Source: Burkholderia thailandensis E264 (GTDB taxonomy: Bacteria; Pseudomonadota; Gammaproteobacteria; Burkholderiales; Burkholderiaceae). From it: a DNA stretch of 64,000 bases. Below, one piece after another: positions 47,720 to 56,157 of this stretch (position 1 is the first letter of the stretch; each line of letters starts with the position of its first letter). The notes beneath the pieces are model-generated. The model was not told where the DNA came from, made no database searches, and saw only the letters and a list, made by a program, of their open reading frames with translations. Both the position numbers and the translations under genes were made by a program. The stretch spans positions 2,790,001-2,854,000 of the forward strand of contig NC_007650.1 of assembly GCF_000012365.1 (NCBI RefSeq), in the 5' to 3' direction.

Positions 47720-49426
47720 ATGCGCCGCTCGCGTTCGCCGAAGCCCGCGAAATACGCCTACGCCGACGTGCCGCGCCGCCCGCGCGGCTTCGCGCGCACG
47801 ACCGCCATGCGCGGCGACGGCCTGCGGCGGCGTGCCGTGCGCGAACGCGCGGCGCGCCGCCTGTCGCGCGAACTCGACGCGACGCTGCGCCGCGCGTCCA
47901 CCTACCCGCATCCGGCCGGCCGCATCGTGCGCATCGAGACGCACATCTCCGTCGTCTATCTCGTCGGGCGTTTCGCCTACAAGCGCCTGAAGCCATTCGA
48001 CTTCGGGTTCGCGAACTTCGGCGGTCTCGCCGCGCGCCGCCGAGCGTGCGAAGCGGAGCTCGCGCTGAACCGCCCGCTCGCCGCGCCGATCTATCTCGCG
48101 ACGGGCCCCGTCGTGCGCCGCGCGCACGGCTTACGCCTGTTCGGCGCGGGCGCGGCCGTCGATCACGTCGTCCGGATGCGCCGCTTCGACGAACGGATGC
48201 TGTTCTCACGGTTGCTCGCGCGCGGCGCGCTCGGCGCGGCGGACATCGACGCCGCCGCGGCACGCCTTGCCGCCTACCATCTGCATGCGCCGCGCGACGT
48301 CCCGCGGCGCGCGTACGGCAGCGCACGCGAGTTGCGCAAGCAGATCGACGACGTGCTCGCGCCGCTCGAGCGCGCGCTCGGCCCGGCGCTGCCGCCTGCG
48401 CTGCGCGCGTGGTGCGCGCGGCGATGCGACGAACTCGCCGCGCATCTCGACGCACGGCGGGCCGACGGCTACGTCCGCGCGTGCCACGGCGACCTGCATC
48501 TGGACAACGTCGTGAAGCACGGCCGCGACGCGCTGATGTTCGACTGCATCGATTTCGACGACGCGCTGCGCTGGATCGACGTCATCAACGATCTGTCGTT
48601 CCTGCTGATGGATCTGCACGCGCACGATCGCGCCGATCTCGCGCACCGGCTGCTGAACCGCTGGCTCGACGAGACGGGCGATTTCGCCGGTCTCGCCGCA
48701 TTGCCGCTGTATGTCGCGTATCGCGCGCTCGTGCGGGCGCTGGTCGCGACGATGCGCGCGGGAGACGATGCGGCCGCGCGCGCCGAGCGCGCACGCAGGT
48801 ACGTCGACGCCGCCGCGCACGCGGCCCGCGCGCGCCGCCCGTGCCTGCTGCTGTGCCACGGCTATTCGGGCTCGGGCAAATCGGTGGCGAGCCGCGCGCT
48901 CGCCGACGTATCCGGCGCGATCCGGCTGTCGAGCGACAGCGAGCGCAAGCGCGCGCGGCCGTTCGCGGCGGTCGACGCGCGGCCGCTTGCCGCGAGCGCG
49001 TACACGGCGCAGCAGATCGACGCGCAATACGAGCGCCTGCGCGCGCTCGCGCGCGACGTGCTGCGCGCCGGCTACACGGCGCTCGTCGATGCGACGTTTC
49101 TGTCGCATGCGCGCCGTGCGCGTTTCGCCGCGCTCGCGCGCGAGACCGGCGTGCCCATGTTCATTCTCGATTTCCATGCGAGCCGCGCGTGCCTCGAGCG
49201 GCGCGTCGACGCGCGCGCCGCCGCGCGGAACGACCGTTCGGACGCGGGCGCGGCCGTGCTCGCGACGCAACTCGCGACCGCCGATCCGCTCGACGCCGGC
49301 GAACGCGCATGCACGATCGGCTTCGATACCGACGTGCCGCTCGCGACGATCCGGTCGGCCGGATATTGGCGGCCGGCGCTCGACGCGCTCGATGCCGCCG
49401 ATGCGAACGCGCCCGCAACGTGCTGA
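47720..49426 (+). CDS. Aminoglycoside-phosphotransferase-like/AAA P-loop fusion protein
   Basis: 568 aa. Residues about 1-350 resemble APH/protein-kinase-like enzymes: ISVVYLVGRFAYKRLKPFDF, catalytic loop ACHGDLHLDNVVKHG and metal site FDCIDFDDALRWIDVINDLS. Residues about 370-568 are an AAA_33-type P-loop kinase domain with Walker A LLCHGYSGSGKSVASRALA and TALVDATFLSHARR. This two-domain architecture is found in stress-linked clusters of proteobacteria; the substrate is unknown. ATG with GGAGG upstream fixes the start. Confidence 0.82.
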   Translation: MRRSRSPKPAKYAYADVPRRPRGFARTTAMRGDGLRRRAVRERAARRLSRELDATLRRASTYPHPAGRIVRIETHISVVYLVGRFAYKRLKPFDFGFANFGGLAARRRACEAELALNRPLAAPIYLATGPVVRRAHGLRLFGAGAAVDHVVRMRRFDERMLFSRLLARGALGAADIDAAAARLAAYHLHAPRDVPRRAYGSARELRKQIDDVLAPLERALGPALPPALRAWCARRCDELAAHLDARRADGYVRACHGDLHLDNVVKHGRDALMFDCIDFDDALRWIDVINDLSFLLMDLHAHDRADLAHRLLNRWLDETGDFAGLAALPLYVAYRALVRALVATMRAGDDAAARAERARRYVDAAAHAARARRPCLLLCHGYSGSGKSVASRALADVSGAIRLSSDSERKRARPFAAVDARPLAASAYTAQQIDAQYERLRALARDVLRAGYTALVDATFLSHARRARFAALARETGVPMFILDFHASRACLERRVDARAAARNDRSDAGAAVLATQLATADPLDAGERACTIGFDTDVPLATIRSAGYWRPALDALDAADANAPATC

Positions 49427-49739
49427 CGCCGCTGCGCGCCGCCCGGCCCTCGCGCAGCGGCCCGCGGTGCATCGCAACAGCGACTGCGGCGACGGCCCGG
49501 CCATACGCGCGGCGCATCGCTTGCGCGAACGCATCGCGCCGCCACGCCGAAGAACGCTCCGCCCCCAAAACCGAATGCCGGCTCGACTCACCGCCCCTGC
49601 GCCGTTGATCTGGGTCAAGCCCCGCCCGACGGCCGCTCCATAGACTGAATTCGACGCTGCGCAGCCCGCATCGCCCACGCATTCCGGCGCGTCGTCCCCG
49701 TCCGCACGCGGCCGCGCCTCCCGACAGGAGACCCGCAAC
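49427..49739. other. 313-bp intergenic region, leader of the acg-sulP operon
   Basis: Holds the FNR-type box at 49605-49618 and its -10; no gene. Confidence 0.6.
49605..49618 (+). promoter_or_regulatory. FNR/Anr-type box with -10 upstream of acg-like gene
   Basis: TTGATCTGGGTCAA, centred at 49611.5. TAGACT at 49641-49646 occupies exactly the -12 to -7 position for a start at 49653 (class II). Drives the nitroreductase/SulP pair. Confidence 0.75.
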
Positions 49740-50771
49740 ATGGAAACATCCACGCTCCAGACGACGCCGCACGAAGCCATTCCGCCGTTCGATCCGTCGG
49801 CGAGCGTCGAGGACAAGCTGCGCCTCGCGATCCATTACGCGATCCTCGCGCCGTCGAGCCACAACACGCAGCCGTGGCGCTTCATTCTCGGCGACGGGTC
49901 GGTGATGCTGTGCGCGGACCGGCTGCGCGCGCTGTCCGTCGTCGATCCGTACGATCGCGAGCTGCTCATCAGTTGCGGCGCGGCGCTCTTGAACCTGCGC
50001 GTCGCGCTGAGCCGCTTCGGGTTCGCATACGTGATCGACATGTTCCCGTCGACGTCCGACCCCGACGTGATCGCGCTGGTGCGGCTCGACCCGCACGGCT
50101 ACCACGACGAGCGCCTCGCGCCGCTGTTCGATGCGATCGTCGAGCGCGTGACCACCCGCACGCCGTATGCGAACGAAGCCGTGCCGTGCGAAGTGCAGCG
50201 CGCGCTCGTCGACGCCGGCGCGGCCGAGGGCGCGGAGATCGCATGCGTCGACGCGCCCGATGCGCTCGACGAGATCGCCGAGCTGATCGCCGACGCCGAC
50301 CGCCTGCAGTTCGCCGATCCGCGCTTTCGCCGCGAACTCGCGAACTGGGTGCATCCGCGCCGCCGTGACGACGGAATGCCCGCGTTCGCGGCCGGCGTGC
50401 CCGCGCTGCTCGACTTCGCGACGCCCCTCGTCGCATCGGCGATCCGCACGTTCGATCTCGGCGGCGGCCTGGCGGCGATGCATCACAAGCTCGTCGACGG
50501 CTCGCCGCTCGTCGTCGGCATCTCGACCGCGAGCGACGACCGCGACGCATGGGTCGCGGCCGGCCAGGCGCTCGAGCGCGTGCTGCTCGTCGCGACGGCC
50601 GCCGGGCTCACCGCGTCGTATCTGAATCAGCCGATCGAGATCGACGCGCTGCGCGAAAGGCTGCGCCCGCTGCTGCACGTCGACGCGCACCCGCAACTGC
50701 TGCTGCGCGTCGGACGCGGCCCGATCGTCGCGCACGCGCCGCGGCGTCCGCTGATGGACGTCGTGTCTTGA
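49740..50771 (+). CDS. Acg-family FMN-binding nitroreductase-like protein
   Basis: 343 aa, the size of mycobacterial Acg/Rv3131-type proteins. Features: KLRLAIHYAILAPSSHNTQP (FMN-binding N-terminus; APSSHNTQPW is a hallmark), LRALSVVDPYDRELLISCGA, and a C-terminal half with GLTASYLNQPIEIDALRERL and LRVGRGPIVAHAPRRPLMDV. Family members are flavin-sequestering proteins of dormancy regulons in mycobacteria. Overlaps the next gene by TTGA. Confidence 0.87.
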   Translation: METSTLQTTPHEAIPPFDPSASVEDKLRLAIHYAILAPSSHNTQPWRFILGDGSVMLCADRLRALSVVDPYDRELLISCGAALLNLRVALSRFGFAYVIDMFPSTSDPDVIALVRLDPHGYHDERLAPLFDAIVERVTTRTPYANEAVPCEVQRALVDAGAAEGAEIACVDAPDALDEIAELIADADRLQFADPRFRRELANWVHPRRRDDGMPAFAAGVPALLDFATPLVASAIRTFDLGGGLAAMHHKLVDGSPLVVGISTASDDRDAWVAAGQALERVLLVATAAGLTASYLNQPIEIDALRERLRPLLHVDAHPQLLLRVGRGPIVAHAPRRPLMDVVS

Positions 50772-52585
50772 TCGAACGGGGGCGCGCCGCGCGCGGGCGC
50801 AACGCCGCGCGGCGCGGCGGCGGCGGCGAAGCGTGGCGCCGCTGGCTGCCGGGCGTCGCGACGCTGCGCGCGTACCCGCGCGCATGGCTCGCGCGGGACC
50901 TGTACGCGGGCGTCGCGCTGACCGCGGTGCTCGTGCCCGTCGGCATGAGCTACGCACAGGCGGCCGGCCTGCCCGTCATCGCCGGCCTGAATGCGACGAT
51001 CGCCGCGCTGCTCGGCTACGCGATCTTCGGGCCGAGCCGGATTCTGGTGCTCGGCCCCGATTCGGCGCTCACCGCGCTGATCGCCGGCGCGATCGCGCCG
51101 CTCGCGCACGGCGAGCCCGCGCACGCGGTCGCGCTCGCGGCCGCGCTCGCGCTGATGTCCGGCGGCTTCTGCGTGCTCGCCGGCCTGCTGAAGCTCGGCT
51201 TCGTCACCGATCTGCTGTCCAAGCCGATTCAGTACGGCTATCTGAACGGGCTCGCGCTGACGCTGATCGCGAGCCAGCTCCCCGGCCTGCTCGGCGCGAC
51301 GCCGCCCGGCGGCGCGTTCGTCGACGAAGTCGCCGGCATCGCCGCAACCATCGCGCATGGCCGGATCGACTTCGCGTCGCTCGCGCTCGGCGGCGGCTGC
51401 CTCGCCGGCATCGTGCTGCTGCGGCGCGTCGCGCCCGCGTGGCCCGGCATGCTGATCGCGGTCGCCGGCGCGTCGATTGTCGCCGCGTGGCTCGGCGCGG
51501 CGCCGGACGCGGCCGGAGCGAACGCGCACGTCGCGAACGCGCACGTCGCGAACGCGCACATCGCGCTGGTCGGCTCGCTCGCCGGAACGCTGCCGCCGTT
51601 CGGCCTGCCGCCGATCTCGCTCGCCGACGCGAGCCGGCTCGTTGCCGGCGCGCTCGCGATCGCGCTGGTGTCGGTCGCCGACATCAGCGTGCTGTCTCGC
51701 GTGTTCGCGCAAAACGACGGCAGCGAAACCGATCGCAATCAGGAACTGATCGCGCTCGGCGCGGCGAACCTGCTCGCCGGCGCACTGCGCGGCTGCGCGG
51801 TCACCAGCAGTTCGTCGCGCACGCCGGTCGCGCTCGCGGCCGGCGCGCGCACGCAGTTGACGAGCGTCGTCGCCGCCGCCTGCATCGCGCTGCTGCTCGT
51901 CGCGCCGACGCTGCTCGCCCGCGTGCCGCTCGCGGCGCTCGCGGCCGTCGTCGTCTATTCGGCGCACGCGCTCGTCGACGTGCGCGCGATCGTCCGGCTC
52001 TATCGCGTGCGCCGCGGCGAATGCGCGGTGTCGGTGCTGTGCTTCGCGGGCGTCGTGCTGCTCGGCGTCGTGCCGGGCATCCTGCTCGCGGTCGGGCTGT
52101 CGCTGCTGTCGTTCGTCTGGCGCGCGTGGCATCCGTATGACGCCGTGCTCGGCCGCGTCGAGGGGATGCACGGCTATCACGACGTGTCGCGCCATCCGGA
52201 AGCGCGCCGAACGCCGGGCCTCGTCGCGTTCCGCTGGGACGCGCCGCTGTTCCATGCGAACGCGACGATCTTTCGCGATCACGTCCGCGACGCGATCGCC
52301 GGCGCCGAAGCGCCGGTGCGCTGCGTCGTGATCGCCGCCGAGCCGATCACCGATGTCGACGTCACCGCCGCCGACATGCTCGCGACGCTGCGCGACGAAC
52401 TCGCCGAACGGCGAATCGCGCTGGTTTTCGCGGAGATGAAGGGGCCGGTCAAGGACCGGCTGCGCACATACGGCCTCTTCGACAAGATCGGCGCCGACCA
52501 CTTTTTCCCGACGGTGACGGACGCGATCGCGCACTTCGCGCAGGCGCGCAAGGACGCGGCGGCGGTGCGGCGGGCGCGGCGTTAG
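50768..52585 (+). CDS. SulP-family anion transporter with STAS domain
   Basis: 605 aa if started at the TTG that overlaps the Acg stop codon (TTGA, 50768-50771); no ATG lies before the first helix. Membrane part: DLYAGVALTAVLVPVGMSYA, GYAIFGPSRILVLGPDSALT, KPIQYGYLNGLALTLIASQL; C-terminal STAS domain FRWDAPLFHANATIFRDHVR through EPITDVDVTAADMLATLRDE. Transports sulfate, bicarbonate or a dicarboxylate. Contains a 15-bp in-frame tandem repeat (NAHVA units). Confidence 0.87.
   Translation: MIERGRAARGRNAARRGGGGEAWRRWLPGVATLRAYPRAWLARDLYAGVALTAVLVPVGMSYAQAAGLPVIAGLNATIAALLGYAIFGPSRILVLGPDSALTALIAGAIAPLAHGEPAHAVALAAALALMSGGFCVLAGLLKLGFVTDLLSKPIQYGYLNGLALTLIASQLPGLLGATPPGGAFVDEVAGIAATIAHGRIDFASLALGGGCLAGIVLLRRVAPAWPGMLIAVAGASIVAAWLGAAPDAAGANAHVANAHVANAHIALVGSLAGTLPPFGLPPISLADASRLVAGALAIALVSVADISVLSRVFAQNDGSETDRNQELIALGAANLLAGALRGCAVTSSSSRTPVALAAGARTQLTSVVAAACIALLLVAPTLLARVPLAALAAVVVYSAHALVDVRAIVRLYRVRRGECAVSVLCFAGVVLLGVVPGILLAVGLSLLSFVWRAWHPYDAVLGRVEGMHGYHDVSRHPEARRTPGLVAFRWDAPLFHANATIFRDHVRDAIAGAEAPVRCVVIAAEPITDVDVTAADMLATLRDELAERRIALVFAEMKGPVKDRLRTYGLFDKIGADHFFPTVTDAIAHFAQARKDAAAVRRARR
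51521..51565 (+). repeat. 15-bp in-frame tandem repeat in sulP-like gene
   Basis: Three copies of AACGCGCACGTCGCG (third with one change), encoding NAHVA-NAHVA-NAHIA in a loop between membrane helices. Divisible by three, so copy changes keep the frame. Confidence 0.85.
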
Positions 52586-52616
52586 CGACGTCCCGCCCTC
52601 GCCGCGACGCCCCCCG

Positions 52617-53066
52617 TCAATCCCGCGCCTTCTCCTCGAAATGAACCTGGCGCCGCGAAATCGACGCGATCTCGTCGAACAGCGCCGCCGCGCTCGCCAA
52701 CAGGTCGTCGACGGACACCATCCCGACGAGCGCGCCGACGCCGTTCACGACCGGCATCCGGCGCGCGCCCGTCAGCCGCATCCGTTGCGCGATCGCCCAC
52801 AGGCTGTCGTGCTCGTGGACGACGGCGACCGGCGCGGACATGATTTCGCCGACGAACAGCGCGGCGGGATCGACTTCCTTCGCGATCAGCGACAGCACGA
52901 TGTCGCGATCGGTCAGCATGCCGACCGGCTCGTGCGCCTGCCCCACGTCGTCGACGACGATCAGGTCGCCCACATGGCGGTCGCGCATCAGGTGCGCGGC
53001 GTCGAACACGGTGTCGGTGCGGCGGCACACGACGACGTCGCGGGTACAGATCTCGGCAGCATTCAC
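52617..53066 (-). CDS. CBS-domain-pair protein (Hrp1-like)
   Basis: 149 aa made of two CBS domains: AAEICTRDVVVCRRTDTVFD through PVGMLTDRDIVLSLIAKEVD, and MSAPVAVVHEHDSLWAIAQR through LVGMVSVDDLLASAAALFDE. Starts with GTG at 53064-53066 behind a CGGAGG site. Stand-alone CBS pairs bind adenine nucleotides and act as energy sensors; Hrp1 (Rv2626c) is a hypoxia-response protein of similar size in Mycobacterium. An imperfect FNR-type box lies upstream at 53242-53255. Confidence 0.88.
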   Translation of the reverse strand: MNAAEICTRDVVVCRRTDTVFDAAHLMRDRHVGDLIVVDDVGQAHEPVGMLTDRDIVLSLIAKEVDPAALFVGEIMSAPVAVVHEHDSLWAIAQRMRLTGARRMPVVNGVGALVGMVSVDDLLASAAALFDEIASISRRQVHFEEKARD

Positions 53067-53241
53067 GATCGGCCTCCGTTCGTAGGCTGGACGGGCGCGC
53101 GCCGGCTATGCGGCGCACGGCGCGCGCGACGGGAACAACGAGCGCGGCAAGGCGGATCGAAGCGGACCGAAAGCCGGACGGCGACCCAAGCCAAGGCGCG
53201 CGAGCAGGCACCCAGCGTCGCACGCGCATTCCCCGGCCGTT

Positions 53242-53255
53242 CTGATGTACGTCAA
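53242..53255 (-). promoter_or_regulatory. Imperfect FNR/Anr-type box upstream of CBS gene
   Basis: CTGATGTACGTCAA, one mismatch to TTGAY-N4-RTCAA. GACGCT at 53214-53219 on the minus strand is in the -10 position found at the other minus-strand boxes (TACGCT). Confidence 0.5.
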
Positions 53256-53288
53256 CGCAGCCGGCTCGCGCGCGCCGGCGCGCGACGC

Positions 53289-53302
53289 TTGATCGGGATC
53301 AG
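53289..53302 (+). promoter_or_regulatory. FNR/Anr-type box upstream of SagB-like gene
   Basis: TTGATCGGGATCAG, one mismatch. TATCGT at 53324-53329 lies at the class II -10 distance, with a start near 53336, 55 bp before the ATG. Confidence 0.62.
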
Positions 53303-53390
53303 ACCGGCGCGCCGCGCGCTCGCTATCGTGGACGAACGCATGCGCTCGCGCGCGGGTGCGGCGCGCCATTCCACTGCCCAGGAGACGGAC

Positions 53391-54044
53391 ATGAGCGACC
53401 CCGAACTGCTGACCTATCAACCGATCGCCGTGGCATTGCCCGCGCCCGCCGAAGAGGAGGCGCCGGCGATCATCGATCTGCCGCAACCCGATCTCGGCGC
53501 GGGCCTGCCGCTGATGGCCGCGCTGTCGCTGCGGGCGAGCACGCGCGAGTTCTCGTCTGCCGCGCTCGCGCCGACGACGCTCGGCGAGCTGCTGTGGGCC
53601 GCCGACGGCGTCAACCGCCCGGCGACGGGCGGCCGCACCGCGCCGTCCGCGCATGCGTTCAACGAGATCGACATCTATGTCGCGCTGCCGGACGGCGTCT
53701 ATCGCTACGACGCAGCGCCGCACCGGCTGCTGTTGAAGCGCTCGATCGATGCGCGCAACCTCACCGGCTACCAGGATTTCGTCGGCTCGGCGCCGCTCGA
53801 TCTCGTCTACGTCGTGCGGACGTCGCGGCTGCTGTCGATGCCCAAGCCGCTGCGCGAGACGTTCTCGGCGGTGGCCGCGGGCGCGATCGCGCAGAACGTC
53901 GCGCTGTATTGCGCGTCGACGGGGCTCGGCTGCGTGGTGCGCGGCTGGATCAACCATCGGCTGCTCGCCGACGCGCTCAGCCTGAACGAGGACGAATTGC
54001 CGATTCTCGCGCAGACGGTCGGCAAGCCCGTCGCGCATGCGTGA
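53391..54044 (+). CDS. SagB-type nitroreductase-family protein
   Basis: 217 aa single-domain nitroreductase of the SagB/ThcOx subgroup: LRASTREFSSAALAPTTLGE (R-x-S-x-R-x-F FMN phosphate site), NRPATGGRTAPSAHAFNEID, FSAVAAGAIAQNVALYCAST and GCVVRGWINHRLLADALSLN. FMN-dependent oxidoreductase; no cyclodehydratase or precursor peptide gene is nearby, so a thiazole-forming role is unlikely. Preceded by GGAGACGGAC. Belongs with the other low-oxygen genes. Confidence 0.87.
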   Translation: MSDPELLTYQPIAVALPAPAEEEAPAIIDLPQPDLGAGLPLMAALSLRASTREFSSAALAPTTLGELLWAADGVNRPATGGRTAPSAHAFNEIDIYVALPDGVYRYDAAPHRLLLKRSIDARNLTGYQDFVGSAPLDLVYVVRTSRLLSMPKPLRETFSAVAAGAIAQNVALYCASTGLGCVVRGWINHRLLADALSLNEDELPILAQTVGKPVAHA

Positions 54045-54522
54045 CGGTGCGGGCATTCCGAGGAGATCGAGCGAGAACGGATCGGCGCGCGGGCGATGAA
54101 CGCCCGGAATAGCGATGCGCCGGACGCCGGGCGTGCGCATCGTGCTCGGCGGCACGGCGATTCACGCGCGGTGCTTCGTGCGGCGTGCTTCGTGCTTCGT
54201 GCTTCGTCCGGCGTCCGGCGCGCAATGTAAGCATGCGGGATTGCGCGACCGTCCGCAGCGAGCATGCGAATGCGTCGTCGCGCAAACATGGGACGGCGAA
54301 CGTTTCGGATGACATAGCGTCGCGCCGTACGTGGCGTCATGCATGACGCCACGGCAAGCGGCAAGCGGCGCGCGCAAGACCGCAAGCGCGTGCCGGCGTT
54401 CGATCGCGCTCGAGCGCCGCCCCGGTCGATCGGCTCGGACAAAAGCATGACAGGCGCGCGACCGAACGCACGCCTGCCCGCTTCGCCGCGCGCCGCCTCG
54501 CGCGGCGGCGCACACGCGAATT
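54045..54522. other. 478-bp gene-free region with 7-bp repeats
   Basis: Between the convergent SagB-like and Hsp20 genes. Contains three tandem GTGCTTC units (54185-54205) and a fourth at 54171-54177. No gene; no convincing terminator. Confidence 0.5.
54185..54205. repeat. 7-bp tandem repeat (GTGCTTC)3
   Basis: Three exact tandem copies, with one more copy 14 bp before. Intergenic simple repeat that may vary in copy number. Confidence 0.75.
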
Positions 54523-54957
54523 TCAGCTGATCGTCAGCTTCTTCTTTTCCGACGTCGCCTTCTTCGGCAGCGTCAGCGACAGCACGCCGTCCTGATACTG
54601 CGCGCTCGCCGCGTCGCGGTCGAGATCGGTCGCGAGCGAGAACGTCCGCGCGAACTCGCCCGAATAGCGCTCGCGCCGGATCACACGCTCGCCTTCCTTC
54701 AGTTCCTTGTTCCGCTCGACCTTCGCGGCGATCGACACGGTGTTGCCGTCGATCTGCACGTTGATGTCGTTCTTGTCGACGCCCGGCAACTCGGCCTTGA
54801 CGACGTAGGCCTGGTCGTTCTCGGTCACGTCGATCTTCATCGAAGCGAGCTTCTCTTCTTCGACGTCGGCGATGCCGCGCAGCGGGCGGAACAAGCCCTG
54901 GAACAGATCGGACACTGGCTCCAGCGAAAACGGGTCGTAACGCGTCAAATTGCTCAT
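54523..54957 (-). CDS. Small heat-shock protein, Hsp20/alpha-crystallin family
   Basis: 144 aa. Alpha-crystallin domain from about residue 40: KIDVTENDQAYVVKAELPGV (the A-x-L-P-G-V signature), DINVQIDGNTVSIAAKVERN, RRERYSGEFARTFSLATDLD and YQDGVLSLTLPKKATSEKKK. ATP-independent holdase preventing aggregation. ATG at 54957 is preceded by AGGAGAG. An upstream FNR-type box at 55106-55119 with TACGCT -10 suggests control by oxygen rather than sigma-32; HspX is the DosR-regulon analogue. Confidence 0.93.
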   Translation of the reverse strand: MSNLTRYDPFSLEPVSDLFQGLFRPLRGIADVEEEKLASMKIDVTENDQAYVVKAELPGVDKNDINVQIDGNTVSIAAKVERNKELKEGERVIRRERYSGEFARTFSLATDLDRDAASAQYQDGVLSLTLPKKATSEKKKLTIS

Positions 54958-55105
54958 TGCTCTCTCCTGGAATTCGCGGCCGCGCACGATGCACGGCCAA
55001 CGCCACGGACGGCATCCGGCGCGCGGCCGGAAGCCCGTCGATCGATGATGCCGGTCCGGCTCGACACCGGCAGCTTTCAGCGTAGCGACGCGAACCGGCC
55101 GGGCA

Positions 55106-55119
55106 TTGACGTGAGTCAA
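55106..55119 (-). promoter_or_regulatory. FNR/Anr-type box upstream of hsp20
   Basis: TTGACGTGAGTCAA; minus-strand TACGCT -10 at 55079-55084 with the same geometry as at the DksA-like promoter. Predicted start about 55071, 114 bp before the hsp20 ATG. Confidence 0.75.
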
Positions 55120-55669
55120 TCGGCGGCGACGCGTCCGAGACGGCGCGCAGTTCGAGCCGGCATCGTGGGACATCGTGGGGCGTCGCGTTCTCCGTGCTCG
55201 AAAAGCGGCTCGCGCGGCCGTGCAAAACGCAACGGGCATCCGCGCGCAGCAAGTCGTGCATCGTTCGCGCTCGCGTGCGGCGCGTTCGCGATCCAGTATG
55301 CGGGGCTCGTCGCCGAGCGCTGGTGCTTCTTCGCCGAAGCGCGGCAGCCGCAGAACGTCCATGACCAAAGCGCCGCGTGAGCGGCGGCGCTTGCCGCGCG
55401 TGAGGGAGCCGACGGAGGCCGGCATCGCGGACGGCGCGATCGCGCGGCGCGTTTGTCGGGCATGACGCCCGGGCACGCGCCGCCCGCCGTCGCGCACTTG
55501 CGCGCGCTTGCCCTCCGATGCGCCGATGGCGCATGCGGCGCTCCGCTTTCCGTACACGCTCCGCGCCGTTGGCGTTCCCCATCCTTCCAGCCGACACCGG
55601 GCCATTTTTTCCTCGCCGCCGGCTGTGCGGCGCACGCCCGGCGACTTCGCTGCGTCGCGGCAGGCGTTC

Positions 55670-55683
55670 TTGACTACGATCAA
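55670..55683. promoter_or_regulatory. Orphan FNR/Anr-type box
   Basis: TTGACTACGATCAA, a full match to TTGAY-N4-RTCAA, with no gene starting within 470 bp on the plus strand. On the plus strand CAGCAT (55705-55710) is a weak -10 at the right distance; on the minus strand none is seen. Confidence 0.5.
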
Positions 55684-56157
55684 CCGCTGCCCGTCAAACC
55701 GTAGCAGCATGATCGACGCGAGGCTGATCCGGTGCGAGCCGCTCCGCGCCCGTGCAAGGCGGCCGATGCGGCCGCTGTCGCGCCGGCGCTCGGCTCCGCA
55801 AAGGTGAAGCTTTACGGGAGATGACGTGAGCTTTTGCAGGAGCCGATGACGGCCGGCTTTGCGCAGTCTGCAAGCTTCGGTGGCGGGCACCGTCGGCGGC
55901 GCGCGAAACGGGACGCGAATCGGCGCGCGAATCGGCACGCGAAACGGCTTCGCCGCGTTGTCGCTCGCCGACGGAAACCGCGCGCCGCGCATTCGTGCCT
56001 GGCGCGCGAGCGTGACGAGCGTGACGTATGGGGCGCGTGCGGTGCCGGGGTACGCGGGGCGCATGAGCGCCGCGCCGGGCACGGAAACACCGCGTGCCGC
56101 CCGCGCTTTCGCGACCGGTCCGCCTGAACACGTTTCGAATAACCGAAGGAATGGCCC

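Larger units (their letters stand above)
54958..56157. other. 1.2-kb gene-free region with two FNR-type boxes
   Basis: Contains the hsp20 promoter (box 55106-55119) and an orphan box at 55670-55683. Frames in this stretch are arginine-rich and not credible. A small RNA or short leader peptide downstream of the orphan box is possible. Confidence 0.5.

Noticed and set aside
54523..56082. 519-codon minus-strand frame extending upstream of hsp20
   Set aside because: Upstream part is low-complexity and contains the hsp20 promoter box; only 54523-54957 is coding.
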